Of a stretch of DNA of 15,463 nt, positions 8,272 to 15,053 are shown one piece after another. The stretch is from Dehalococcoidia bacterium (GTDB lineage Bacteria; Chloroflexota; Dehalococcoidia; Dehalococcoidales; Fen-1064): the NCBI GenBank assembly GCA_003153955.1, contig PMCB01000124.1, positions 30,845-46,307 on the forward strand. The letters run 5' to 3'. The stretch's first letter is position 1. Every line of letters begins with the position of its first letter. A model generated the notes under the pieces. That model saw only the letters and a list, made by a program, of their open reading frames with translations. It was not told the origin of the DNA and ran no database searches. Both the position numbers and the translations under genes were made by a program.

Positions 8272-8955
8272 TCACCCGGCTTGCGTTACTTTCAGGTCAT
8301 TCTCCACCTGGGATACACCCGGCGCCGACCACGCGATTCTTTCGGCTTCTTCCCTCTCGAACCACGAATGTACACTGCCTTTCAGGCTCACGTTACCGTT
8401 TTGAGTTTCCACTGCGATCACCCGTGAATCAAGCAAAGCGTTGCGGTGAATGGCGCTCTCAATTTTATCCCGGATATCTACTGGTTCCACCATTGGTTTG
8501 ATTGTAATTTCGTTGCTGACCCACACCACTCCTTTCAGGTGGCGCACCGCACTTTCCGCCGCTACTTTTTGATATCCCCGGTCCACTTCACCCATCAAAG
8601 TGATTGCGGCATCCTGCACCCGCACTTCAATGCGGTCATGGGGTAAAGAAACATTCAGCCGGATAGCATGTACCGCATCCCGGCCGATTTCTTCATCGGA
8701 GCGCTTAAAAGAACCTGGCAGTTTGACTTTGATATTGTTAATTACGTCTGTAACCCCGGCGACGCGCCGGGTCGCTTGCTCCGCGTTCCATTTTTTCGGG
8801 AAAGAATCAACTTCACCTTCCAGGGTGACGACACCGTCGTTCGCGGTGACATCTATTTTCGGATTCACGCTTGCAGTTATGACTCCGCCGATAACCGTCG
8901 GCTCCCAATTCAATTCTGCGATGACATCTTGTATTAATTCCATGTTAGTTTTCAT
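8272..8955 (-). CDS. Triple BON-domain protein
   Basis: The 227-residue protein consists of three BON modules, about 5-79, 86-153 and 158-225. Each shows the BON pattern of a leading helix, a strand with a G-x-V-x-L-x-G-x-V core (GVVTLEGEV 41-49, AAITLMGEV 116-124, GNVSLKGSV 187-195), a helix with A-E-x-A or similar, and a V-x-x-V-x-N-x-I/L-x-V end strand. BON domains occur in OsmY and in lipid- or envelope-binding proteins induced by osmotic stress. Unlike OsmY this one has no signal peptide, so as read it is cytoplasmic. The opening of the form [17 protein letters not shown] is typical of non-secreted BON proteins found next to small stress genes. The first module has an insertion of about 14 residues after WEP. 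GAGGTGAT is well placed before the ATG. Confidence 0.9.
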   Translation of the reverse strand: MKTNMELIQDVIAELNWEPTVIGGVITASVNPKIDVTANDGVVTLEGEVDSFPKKWNAEQATRRVAGVTDVINNIKVKLPGSFKRSDEEIGRDAVHAIRLNVSLPHDRIEVRVQDAAITLMGEVDRGYQKVAAESAVRHLKGVVWVSNEITIKPMVEPVDIRDKIESAIHRNALLDSRVIAVETQNGNVSLKGSVHSWFEREEAERIAWSAPGVSQVENDLKVTQAG

Positions 8956-9010
8956 AACATCACCTCATTTTATATTTGTAACCGTAGACCCACTTTTAGC
9001 TAATCAGGGA

Positions 9011-9385
9011 TTATCCCTTGGGGTTTGAACTGTCCCAGTAAGGAGCGACGCCAAAATGGCTGTAAGATTGGGCCACCATTTCAAAATCGATATTATCCGG
9101 CCATTTATTTTTATCCATCCCGGGCGCTTTTTCCAGGGCATCTTTAGGCATGTCCAGAATAAACTTTCTGTTATCTGTGGACCAGCTTAATATCTCCCAT
9201 GGCATGGCAAACCACTTGTCGCTGATGCCTAAAAACCCCTCGAATGAGACCACCACGAACGCAATTCTGCCGGCCACCATATCGATTACGAAGGTTTGCA
9301 CCTGACCCATATCCTGGCCTTTTTTATTGATAACATCATATTGTTTCAGACGGTTGGCTGAAATGAATCTTGTTGACTGCTTCAT
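9011..9385 (-). CDS. PRC-barrel domain protein
   Basis: The 124-residue protein is a single PRC-barrel (about 8-80) with the expected pattern: an L-x-x-Y/x-V-x-N-x-x-G-x-x-x-G start (RLKQYDVINKKGQDMGQV), a strand with GRIAFVVVSF, then the FAMPWEIL segment and a D-x-P end. After it come APGMDKNKWPD and a tail ending YSHFGVAPYW, which recur in stand-alone PRC-barrel proteins. The PRC-barrel fold occurs in photosynthetic reaction centre H subunits and RimM; small stand-alone versions are stress or sporulation associated and poorly understood. There is no signal peptide or membrane segment. AAGGAG precedes the ATG. It sits 55 bases upstream of the BON gene on the same strand. Confidence 0.9.
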   Translation of the reverse strand: MKQSTRFISANRLKQYDVINKKGQDMGQVQTFVIDMVAGRIAFVVVSFEGFLGISDKWFAMPWEILSWSTDNRKFILDMPKDALEKAPGMDKNKWPDNIDFEMVAQSYSHFGVAPYWDSSNPKG

Positions 9386-9438
9386 ATTTTTCTCCTTCTT
9401 AACTTAATCTTCCCGTGATTCGTGAGAAGACCGGCAGA

Positions 9439-9469
9439 GAGCCATCTCTCCCATTGAAGCAGATGGCTC
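9439..9469. other. Intercistronic stem-loop, 9-bp perfect stem
   Basis: GAGCCATCT (9439-9447) and AGATGGCTC (9461-9469) are perfectly complementary, with a 13-base loop. The hairpin lies in the 99-base gap between the 48-residue protein gene and the PRC-barrel gene. No T-run follows on either strand, so it is not a standard intrinsic terminator. It could be an mRNA processing or stability element that sets different expression levels within the small-gene cluster. Confidence 0.55.
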
Positions 9470-9484
9470 CGATGCTTGAGATCT

Positions 9485-9631
9485 TTACTTACTTTGTTCT
9501 TTTCTGATGGTTCCAAGTGTCTTGTCGGAACGTGTGTTTTTACCATCCTTGTTACGGATAGAGCCGTTTGGTAAACCCGCGCTTTCTTCGAGTTTTTTAA
9601 CGGTCTTGTCGCTTCTGACTTGTCTTGTCAT
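9485..9631 (-). CDS. Small charged 48-residue protein with two RSDKT motifs
   Basis: I do not recognise a named family. The 48 residues are strongly basic and hydrophilic, with no Cys, Trp or Tyr. The motif RSDKT occurs twice, at residues 6-10 (RSDKTVKKL) and 34-38 (RSDKTLGTI), on either side of a GLPNGSIRNKDGK centre, which gives the protein a two-fold internal pattern. It is probably disordered or a nucleic-acid or protein binding peptide. Reality is supported by GGAGG nine bases before the ATG, a clean TAA, and its place in an ordered row of small same-strand genes. The next gene upstream encodes an Lmo0937-type membrane peptide, 45 bases away. No function can be assigned. Confidence 0.72.
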   Translation of the reverse strand: MTRQVRSDKTVKKLEESAGLPNGSIRNKDGKNTRSDKTLGTIRKEQSK

Positions 9632-9676
9632 GTTCGTTGTCCTCCTTTTTTAGTTATTTCCATTTGGCTGCTAAAA

Positions 9677-9838
9677 CTATAATTTCTTAAAATTAATCCG
9701 TTGTACCAGCCAAATTATGGCGAAAACCAACGCTACTACGAGCAGAATGTAAATAAGACCGCCCAGGACATGAGTGATTAATCCCAGCAGAAACAGCACT
9801 ATGAGCACCAGGGCAATGACCCAAAGCAAATTACGCAT
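9677..9838 (-). CDS. Lmo0937-family (DUF5670-like) small membrane protein
   Basis: The 53-residue peptide has two hydrophobic segments (about 4-20 and 26-46) joined by the short turn ITHVLGG, and a basic end (QRINFKKL). The opening MRNLLWVIALVLIVLFLLG and the GGLIYILLVVAL segment match the pattern of Lmo0937-family membrane peptides, which appear in many bacteria beside general-stress genes and whose biochemical role is unknown. AAGGAAG lies just upstream of the ATG at 9838. It is a member of the minus-strand small-gene cluster and is likely to be inserted in the inner membrane as a helical hairpin. Confidence 0.82.
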   Translation of the reverse strand: MRNLLWVIALVLIVLFLLGLITHVLGGLIYILLVVALVFAIIWLVQRINFKKL

Positions 9839-9908
9839 AACAACTTCCTTTTTAGTTATATTTTTCTGGACCGGACCCGCCGTCGTATATACGGTTTACG
9901 ATGCTTTC

Positions 9909-10082
9909 TTAGCTTTTTATTGCGCGGACAGCCGCTTTTCCCTTGCGGTTTGCTGCAGAAGCAACTTTCCTGACTCTGCCCATTACATCAGTTGTTTCTT
10001 CTTTGGCGATGTCCAATCCTTTAGTAACCTTGGCTTTGATCAATTTCCTTGTATTTTTGATGTTCATTGTTTCTTTGTTCAT
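9909..10082 (-). CDS. Small basic 57-residue protein, unknown function
   Basis: I do not recognise this protein. It has 57 residues with many Lys and Arg, and the segment from about 10 to 55 (starting TRKLIKAKVTKGLDIAKEE) looks like a long amphipathic helix ending in an Ala/Lys/Arg tail (ANRKGKAAVRAIKS). That composition resembles small histone H1-like or nucleoid-binding peptides, but could equally be a membrane-surface helix. AGGAGA lies about 6 bases before the ATG at 10082. A second ATG at 10086 lies in another frame that closes after about 20 codons, so 10082 is the better start. It sits 51 bases downstream of the DUF1508 gene and 70 bases upstream of the Lmo0937-type gene. Confidence 0.68.
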   Translation of the reverse strand: MNKETMNIKNTRKLIKAKVTKGLDIAKEETTDVMGRVRKVASAANRKGKAAVRAIKS

Positions 10083-10113
10083 TCATATCTCCTAAACCAA
10101 ATATTACTTAATC

Positions 10114-10132
10114 TAGTCTGTTACACAGGCTA
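10114..10132. other. Short intercistronic hairpin
   Basis: TAGTCTGT (10114-10121) and ACAGGCTA (10125-10132) pair over 8 positions, one of them a G-T pair, around the 3-base loop TAC. It lies just after the stop codon of the DUF1508 gene on the minus strand. No T-run follows on that strand, so it is a weak terminator candidate at best; an RNA stability role is equally possible. Confidence 0.35.
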
Positions 10133-10133
10133 T

Positions 10134-10319
10134 TTATAAAGTTCTATCTTCAACAACGGAATCGGGGACATTCTCTTTAACAGATTTGACCCCCCCGATT
10201 GCATTAACTTTCGTCGTGTAGCCTTCACCGGAAGTCGCGATAATATGTCCGTTGGTATGAGTTAATCTCCAGCGGAATTCCCCGATTTTGTCCTTGTAGA
10301 TCTCAAATCTTGCTGCCAT
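10134..10319 (-). CDS. DUF1508 (YegP-like) protein
   Basis: The 61 residues form one DUF1508 repeat: an ARFEIYKDKIGEFRWRL strand pair, NGHIIATSGEGY, and the GGVKSVKENVPD helix end, all typical of YegP-type proteins. Escherichia coli YegP has two such repeats; this protein has one, as many homologues do. The family is small and soluble, often stress-linked, and has no proven biochemical function. An in-frame ATG exists at 10445, but the extra 42 residues are unrelated to the family, while AAGGAGGG stands directly before the ATG at 10319, so I take the shorter form. It is the first gene of the minus-strand small-gene cluster and faces the LuxR-type regulator across a 297-base divergent region. 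Confidence 0.88.
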   Translation of the reverse strand: MAARFEIYKDKIGEFRWRLTHTNGHIIATSGEGYTTKVNAIGGVKSVKENVPDSVVEDRTL

Positions 10320-10473
10320 AAAATTCCCTCCTTTTAAAGTGGCTTCCACATATTTTGATTCAATTTGCCGGCGCCTTAGCCTTTCTGAATTAAATACAGT
10401 ACCAGCAATTAACTTCAGCATGTTCCTCAGACAAAGATGGTACAACCTTCTTAAGATGGTTAACCGCCGGAAC

Positions 10474-10496
10474 TTAGATACACTTACCTAATCTAA
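10474..10496. promoter_or_regulatory. Inverted repeat, candidate operator in the divergent region
   Basis: TTAGAT (10474-10479) and ATCTAA (10491-10496) form a perfect 6-bp inverted repeat with an 11-base centre. It lies between the DUF1508 gene and the LuxR-type regulator gene, upstream of a candidate promoter for the latter. LuxR/NarL-type regulators bind dyad sites, so this could be a site for the adjacent regulator. The element is short and could occur by chance. Confidence 0.3.
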
Positions 10497-10516
10497 TGAG
10501 TGGTAATCGTTCGTGC

Positions 10517-10547
10517 TTGACAAGTGGGGATAGAAGAGGAATACTAT
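10517..10547 (+). promoter_or_regulatory. Candidate sigma-70-type promoter for the LuxR-type regulator
   Basis: A perfect -35 hexamer TTGACA (10517-10522) is followed after 19 bases by TACTAT (10542-10547), a four-of-six match to the -10 consensus. The spacing is longer than the usual 17. The start codon lies 70 bases downstream, leaving a leader of about 60 bases. Confidence 0.4.
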
Positions 10548-10616
10548 GGGTACTGAGTAAATACTCCAAAGTGGTAAGTAAAGGTACACCTAAGGGTATC
10601 AGGGAGGTCAATTACA

Positions 10617-11366
10617 ATGACTGGCAAGAAACCCGCTAACGAAAAATTGGGTGTCATGACAATTGGCTTTAGTCCGGTGGTGCGGGAAGGTCTCCAGGCA
10701 ATTATGGCCAAAGATGAAAACATTTCAGTCATCGGCGATGCCCGGGATGGAGATGAGGCCGTTCGTAATATTAAAAAAGCTCAGGACCGGGGAATAGTTG
10801 TCAATGTTGTGCTCACAGAGACCCGTAACGGCAAAGTCGACGGAGTGCAAGCGACGAGGCTGGTTAAAGACGAGTTTCCGGAGATTGCCGTTCTGGTGCT
10901 GACGGAAAGCAATAACGATTCTTATGTTATTGACGCGATTCACGCCGGCGCCGGGGGATATATCTTCCTTAAGGATATGACGCAGGAAATATTACTGCAG
11001 AGCATTCACCGCGTGGGCGAAGGTATTATGCAAATGAAAACCGAATTATTGCACACTGCCGTGGAGAACCTGATTCAAAACGGACGGAAGACACTGGCAG
11101 AACGCACCGCCGAAGCGGCCCATCTCACCGAGCGGGAAGTAGATGTGCTCAGGCTGATGGGTAACGGCGATTCCAATAAAGTCATGGCTGAAACCCTGGG
11201 TATCACTTTAGATACGGTAAAAAAACATGTGCGGAATGTTATCGACAAGCTGCAGGCGCGCAGCCGGACGCATGCGGCTATTATTGCCGCTCAGGCAGGT
11301 ATCGTCGGTAATCCTATCGGACATATCTCTTTATCCCAATCTGAAACAAAGCCGGGCATCGTATAG
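10617..11366 (+). CDS. NarL/FixJ-type response regulator with degenerate receiver
   Basis: The 249-residue DNA-binding regulator has an N-terminal receiver-like domain (about 12-133) and a C-terminal LuxR-type helix-turn-helix (about 168-225: LTEREVDVLRLM, then VMAETLGITLDTVKKHVRNVIDKL). The domain order and REGLQAIM and DGVQATR landmarks are those of NarL/FixJ regulators. However, the metal-binding acidic pair is replaced by G17-F18 (IGFSP where DDHP is usual), and the phosphoacceptor Asp aligns with E68 in VVLTETR. T96 and K119 remain. It therefore probably cannot be phosphorylated normally, and the Glu may mimic the active state. AGGGAGGT precedes the ATG. It is transcribed away from the stress-like small genes, which it may regulate. 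No kinase gene adjoins it. Confidence 0.9.
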   Translation: MTGKKPANEKLGVMTIGFSPVVREGLQAIMAKDENISVIGDARDGDEAVRNIKKAQDRGIVVNVVLTETRNGKVDGVQATRLVKDEFPEIAVLVLTESNNDSYVIDAIHAGAGGYIFLKDMTQEILLQSIHRVGEGIMQMKTELLHTAVENLIQNGRKTLAERTAEAAHLTEREVDVLRLMGNGDSNKVMAETLGITLDTVKKHVRNVIDKLQARSRTHAAIIAAQAGIVGNPIGHISLSQSETKPGIV

Positions 11367-11386
11367 CCGTGTCCGGTTTTGTTTTG
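11352..11386 (+). terminator. Candidate intrinsic terminator of the LuxR-type regulator gene
   Basis: CCGGGCA (11352-11358) pairs with TGTCCGG (11370-11376), with one G-T pair and an 11-base loop, and is followed by TTTTGTTTT. The upstream arm lies within the last codons of the regulator gene. Confidence 0.5.
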
Positions 11387-11458
11387 TAATTGTTTTCCCG
11401 CCCAGTCTCAAGGTATGTACCCCACAGTCCGTGTGGCTTATAAACCGGGGCATCATTG

Positions 11459-11682
11459 TCACCGCTCATAATTCACAATATCGGCAGGAGATTTACGCTT
11501 TTTAAGGCCGGACTGATTGTCGGTATAACCTAACGCAGTGAAGACAACAGGGTCGGCACCTTCGGGCAATCCCAGGACCTCACGGGTGTCAATAGGATTA
11601 AAAGCGGAATCCGGCAGGTATCACATACAAGTTCAATCGCGACTAAAATCAAATTCATGCTGCTGCCAGCCCTGAATGTCAC
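11459..11682 (-). pseudogene. Frameshifted C-terminal remnant of a nitroreductase gene
   Basis: Two overlapping minus-strand frames together read as the end of a nitroreductase-family FMN protein. The first (11682-11608) gives an MNLILVAIELVCDTCRI segment, the counterpart of the usual LLxAxxLGLGTCWI region. The second (11605-11459) continues with AFNPIDTREVLGLPEGADPV, then ALGY, KKRK and the terminal IVNYER, a typical nitroreductase ending. The frames meet at 11606-11607, where one base has been lost relative to an intact gene. The N-terminal half, which carries the first FMN-binding residues, is not visible upstream. With no start codon or ribosome binding site for an intact product, I call it a decayed remnant. 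Confidence 0.72.
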
Positions 11683-11999
11683 AGAATCGCTGTTCCGGTT
11701 TTCATGGAGTAACAAACTTCATTCAGTGCCTCTCAAACGCATTTCCTGCTATTCCAAATTATAATTATCGATCGTTTATCTTTTTCCGATTGTCTTTAAC
11801 TTTGTAATATAGCTGTAATCAAATTAACACGATTGTAACCTGTTGATAATAACTCCGAAACATCTTCGCTTTAAACTAAAAATAAAATGAATATTTTTCC
11901 GGGCAACGTTTGAATTGTGCTAATGAACCGGAAATTTCAACATGACCGGGAGAAATATTTTTTGATAGGCTAACATGAAGAAATTTTGACTCTATTTGA
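11683..11999. other. Intergenic stretch without a recognised gene
   Basis: This is an AT-rich stretch between the nitroreductase remnant and the phosphatase gene. I see no credible coding frame: the open frame on the minus strand at about 11876-12181 overlaps the phosphatase antisense and has no family resemblance. It presumably holds the promoter of the phosphatase gene. TTGATA occurs at 11962-11967, but no -10 hexamer stands at the right distance, so I do not name a promoter. Confidence 0.4.
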
Positions 12000-12836
12000 T
12001 TGGTTGAGTCCAAAATAATCTTGGAATGGAATAGGATAAACAACATCGCAGAAAGAATTCCTGTATATACACCCCCCGCAGAAAATAATTTCCAGAATGG
12101 GGATTTGGTATCAAGCCGCGCGGTTACCCACCGGGGCTTAGTCCGTTTGCATAACGAAGATGCTTTTTGCTGTCTCTCCAAAGGAAATCGCGCGCTGTTC
12201 GCAGTCGCGGACGGACTGGGCGGCCACCGCGGCGGCAGTATCGCCAGTCAAATTGCAATCGATACTATCAAGATTGAGTTCGATAAATGGAATGGCAAGG
12301 GCAACGACCGTTTTGCAACTAAAGCCATCCAGAACGCCAACATGGAAGTGTATAATACAGCTCAATCTCATCCGGAACTATTCAGTATGCAAACCACCGC
12401 GACCGTTATTGCCTTAGAGAAAGAATCTATGGCAATCGGGCACGTAGGGGATTGCCGTCTCTACCGCGTGCGGAACGGACGCGTTACTGTTTTAACGAAA
12501 GACCATTCTCAGGCCGCGGAATTACTGCGATTGCATTTGATTTCACCTGACGAATCCCAGCGTCATCCGGGTAGGCATCAGCTGACCCGTTCGGTGGGAT
12601 CGTCCCCATTTTTACGGGTAGACCTGATTAAAGAAAAGGTAAATGCCGCAGACACCTATCTTCTTTGCAGCGACGGGCTCTGGTCGGAGGTTTCTAACGA
12701 AGCTATCAAGGACGCTTTGTCCGATGAAGATATTGAAAAATCTCTCGAAGAATTAGTAGGCATGGTGTTGAACGCCGGTGCGCCTGATAATATTACGGGT
12801 GTTTTATTTCGTATTAATGATACTACACGGAGTTAA
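12000..12836 (+). CDS. PP2C-family Ser/Thr protein phosphatase
   Basis: This 278-residue (from TTG) soluble phosphatase should remove phosphate from Ser/Thr residues using two metal ions. The bacterial PP2C motifs are in order: RGLVRLHNEDAF (45-56), metal-binding D71-G72 in VADGLGGHRGG, TTAT at 132-135, GHVGDCRLY with D151, LTKDHS, LLCSDGLW with D225, and PDNIT with D263-N264. The length is close to the usual 240 or so, plus a leader of about 35 residues. The start is uncertain: no ATG begins the frame, TTG codons stand at 12000 and 12021, and none has a convincing ribosome binding site; the domain itself begins near residue 36. On the same strand follow a KimA-like importer and a Ser/Thr kinase gene, and the kinase is its natural counterpart. 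Confidence 0.92.
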   Translation: MVESKIILEWNRINNIAERIPVYTPPAENNFQNGDLVSSRAVTHRGLVRLHNEDAFCCLSKGNRALFAVADGLGGHRGGSIASQIAIDTIKIEFDKWNGKGNDRFATKAIQNANMEVYNTAQSHPELFSMQTTATVIALEKESMAIGHVGDCRLYRVRNGRVTVLTKDHSQAAELLRLHLISPDESQRHPGRHQLTRSVGSSPFLRVDLIKEKVNAADTYLLCSDGLWSEVSNEAIKDALSDEDIEKSLEELVGMVLNAGAPDNITGVLFRINDTTRS

Positions 12837-12930
12837 TTCGCGATGAATAAGCGTCTCGAACCATGAAACCGGGAAATTACCGGCTGATTTACAGAGTAAT
12901 AAGGGCATATCGAGGAAGTTTAGAAAATAT

Positions 12931-14967
12931 ATGACAGAAGATAAAAATCATGGTTTTTCCGAACAGGATTTTAAAGGGACTCCGGAACAGACAGACGAAG
13001 ATGGTTCGGGTGATTTGTATCGTCATTTCTTTTATGAAGACGGCGGACATCTGGTAGCAACCCCCGAAGCCAACGCCGGAGAAAATGGAATTCAACGCGG
13101 TTTGCAAAAGATCAAGGCAACCGTTATCGGGAAACCGATCTTCTCCAAAGATGAAATACACGAGCGTCTGAACAAAATTAAAGCCCTGGCAGTCTTCGGA
13201 TCAGACGCAATTTCTTCCTGCGCCTATGCGACAGAAGCTTCCCTCATCGTATTAATGGCGGCCGGTAACGGCGCGCTGCATATCTCATTTTTCACCGCTC
13301 TCGCCATTGCGCTTTTACTTTCAATGGTCGCGTTTTCTTATCGTCAGACAGTATATGCTTATCCTAATGGCGGGGGGTCTTATAATGTCAGCCGTCAAAA
13401 CCTGGGGCAGACGGCCGGATTGGTGGCTGCCGCGGCTTTGCTCATCGACTATGTCATGACCGTTGCTGTGTCAATCGCTGCCGGGACCGCGGCTGTTACC
13501 TCGGCGCTTATTGCTGCCGGCTTCAGCAGTCAAATTACTCATTTAACCGCCGCTTTACCCCCATTTTTTAACCTTAACGTCATCTTGAGCCTGATTTTTA
13601 TTGGATTGATGACGCTGGGAAACCTACGGGGCATTCGTGAAGCCGGCGCCATCTTCGCCATCCCCACTTATCTTTTCATCGGTTGTTTTTCCGTGATGCT
13701 GATAGTCGGCATCATCAAGGTTTTCACACATACGCTTACCCCGGTGGCGCCGCCGCCGATTTTACCTGTGCTTGAACCGGTAACATTGTGGCTGGTACTG
13801 CGCGCGTTCTCTGCCGGCGCTGTTGCCATGAGCGGCACGGAAGCGATTTCCAATGGCGTGCCGGTTTTCAAACCCAACGAATCAAAGAATGCGGCCACGA
13901 CCCTGACCATTATGGCTACATTGCTCGGCGTATTTTTTGTCGGCGTTTCTTTTCTTTCCAACCATCTGCATCTGGTTCCCGGCAATCAGACAATCGTTTC
14001 CCAGGTTGCGCTATCTGTCTTCGGTCAAAATGTCTTCTATTATGTCTTTCAGATAGCCACAATGGGCGTACTGGTAGTTGCTGCCAATACCGCTTTTGCT
14101 GATTTTCCCCGTTTGTCTTCCGTCCTTGCCCGGGACAATTATATGCCGCACAGTTTTGGGAGTCGCGGCGACCGTTTGGCATTCTCTACGGGTATCATGT
14201 TTCTTGGAACGGTTTCCGCTTTATTGCTGGTTGTTTTTAAAGGTAACGTCGATAGTTTGATTCACCTCTACGCTGTCGGCGTCTTTCTCGCATTCAGTAT
14301 GTCGGATACCGGCATGGTAGTGCACTGGTGGAAGACCCGCGGTAAGGGATGGAAAACAAGCATTCTTATAAACGGGGCAGATGCTATTCTGACCACCAGT
14401 ATTCTGATTATCGTAATCATCACAAAATTTATGTATGGTGCCTGGATTATAATTCTATTAATTCCGATGATCGTTCCGGTATTTATCTTTATTCATAAAC
14501 ACTATAGTCGCGTGGCTGAGCAACTTAGATTGTTGTCGATGCAGGCTCCGCCCCCGCAAACGATCGAACACTCCGTCCTGATGCCCATTGATGATGTCAA
14601 CTACGCGTCATTGAGAGCGATGTCCTTCGCCCGCACCATCAGCAAAGATATCACTGTTATTCATATCGCCACCGATACCAAACGGGCGGATAAAATCCAG
14701 GAAAAGATGCGGATTTATGCGCCTGACCTGAAGCTGGTTATCGTGGAATCACCGCTCCGCGCCTTCATGCGTCCGCTGCTGACATACGTGGATTTTCATC
14801 ACCGGCAGCACCCGCGCGGATTTGTTACCATTGTCATGCCGGAATTCATTACCGCGCACTGGTGGGAGCGGTTTCTGCATAACCGGACAGCCGAGCATTT
14901 GACACAGGCATTTAAGAGGCACCCCAACATTGCCGTGGTGAACGTCCCCTATTTACTGAAAAGCTGA
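12931..14967 (+). CDS. kimA: KimA-type high-affinity potassium importer (APC superfamily)
   Basis: The 678-residue membrane protein matches KimA (formerly YdaO) of Bacillus subtilis along its length: IGKP, the KALAVFGSDAISSCAYATE segment (84-102), YAYPNGGGSY, LLIDYVMTVAVS, EAISNGVP, the ANTAFADFP region, HLYAVGVF and a cytoplasmic C-terminal domain (about 525-678). About twelve hydrophobic segments lie between 104 and 522. From recall, KimA residues D36, Y43, D117 and Y118 bind or couple K+ and H+; D92, Y99, D173 and Y174 stand in the same places with a constant offset of 56. That offset reflects an acidic N-terminal extension (about 1-57) absent from B. subtilis KimA. KimA is a K+/H+ symporter inhibited by c-di-AMP. 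Start support is moderate: GAGGAAG lies 12 bases upstream. A phosphatase gene precedes it and a kinase gene follows. Confidence 0.9.
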   Translation: MTEDKNHGFSEQDFKGTPEQTDEDGSGDLYRHFFYEDGGHLVATPEANAGENGIQRGLQKIKATVIGKPIFSKDEIHERLNKIKALAVFGSDAISSCAYATEASLIVLMAAGNGALHISFFTALAIALLLSMVAFSYRQTVYAYPNGGGSYNVSRQNLGQTAGLVAAAALLIDYVMTVAVSIAAGTAAVTSALIAAGFSSQITHLTAALPPFFNLNVILSLIFIGLMTLGNLRGIREAGAIFAIPTYLFIGCFSVMLIVGIIKVFTHTLTPVAPPPILPVLEPVTLWLVLRAFSAGAVAMSGTEAISNGVPVFKPNESKNAATTLTIMATLLGVFFVGVSFLSNHLHLVPGNQTIVSQVALSVFGQNVFYYVFQIATMGVLVVAANTAFADFPRLSSVLARDNYMPHSFGSRGDRLAFSTGIMFLGTVSALLLVVFKGNVDSLIHLYAVGVFLAFSMSDTGMVVHWWKTRGKGWKTSILINGADAILTTSILIIVIITKFMYGAWIIILLIPMIVPVFIFIHKHYSRVAEQLRLLSMQAPPPQTIEHSVLMPIDDVNYASLRAMSFARTISKDITVIHIATDTKRADKIQEKMRIYAPDLKLVIVESPLRAFMRPLLTYVDFHHRQHPRGFVTIVMPEFITAHWWERFLHNRTAEHLTQAFKRHPNIAVVNVPYLLKS

Positions 14968-15053
14968 AATTTCGGTATTATACTAAATAAAACAATAAAA
15001 TATCACCGGGAATAAAATGATTAGCGATAATCTTAAAATGAGAACAATATCCG

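Noticed and set aside
9006..9018. AGGGA/TCCCT inverted repeat across the PRC-barrel stop codon, considered as a terminator
   Set aside because: A 5-bp stem with a 3-base loop and no T-run on the minus strand is too weak.
9882..9896. CCGT/ACGG hairpin with the palindrome CGTATATACG, considered as an operator or terminator
   Set aside because: The stem is 4 bp, no T-run follows directly, and a 10-base palindrome of this kind can occur by chance.
10320..10445. 42-residue N-terminal extension of the DUF1508 protein
   Set aside because: The extension does not resemble the family, and a strong AAGGAGGG lies right before the ATG at 10319.
11876..12181. 101-codon minus-strand open frame overlapping the phosphatase start
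   Set aside because: It is antisense to the PP2C gene, has no recognisable family pattern and no good ribosome binding site.
12837..12930. Possible c-di-AMP (ydaO-type) riboswitch upstream of the KimA-like gene, expected by analogy with Bacillus
   Set aside because: The gap to the phosphatase gene is only 94 bases, too short for the two-fold ydaO fold, and I see none of its conserved sequence blocks; only a short CCGG/CCGG inverted repeat is present.
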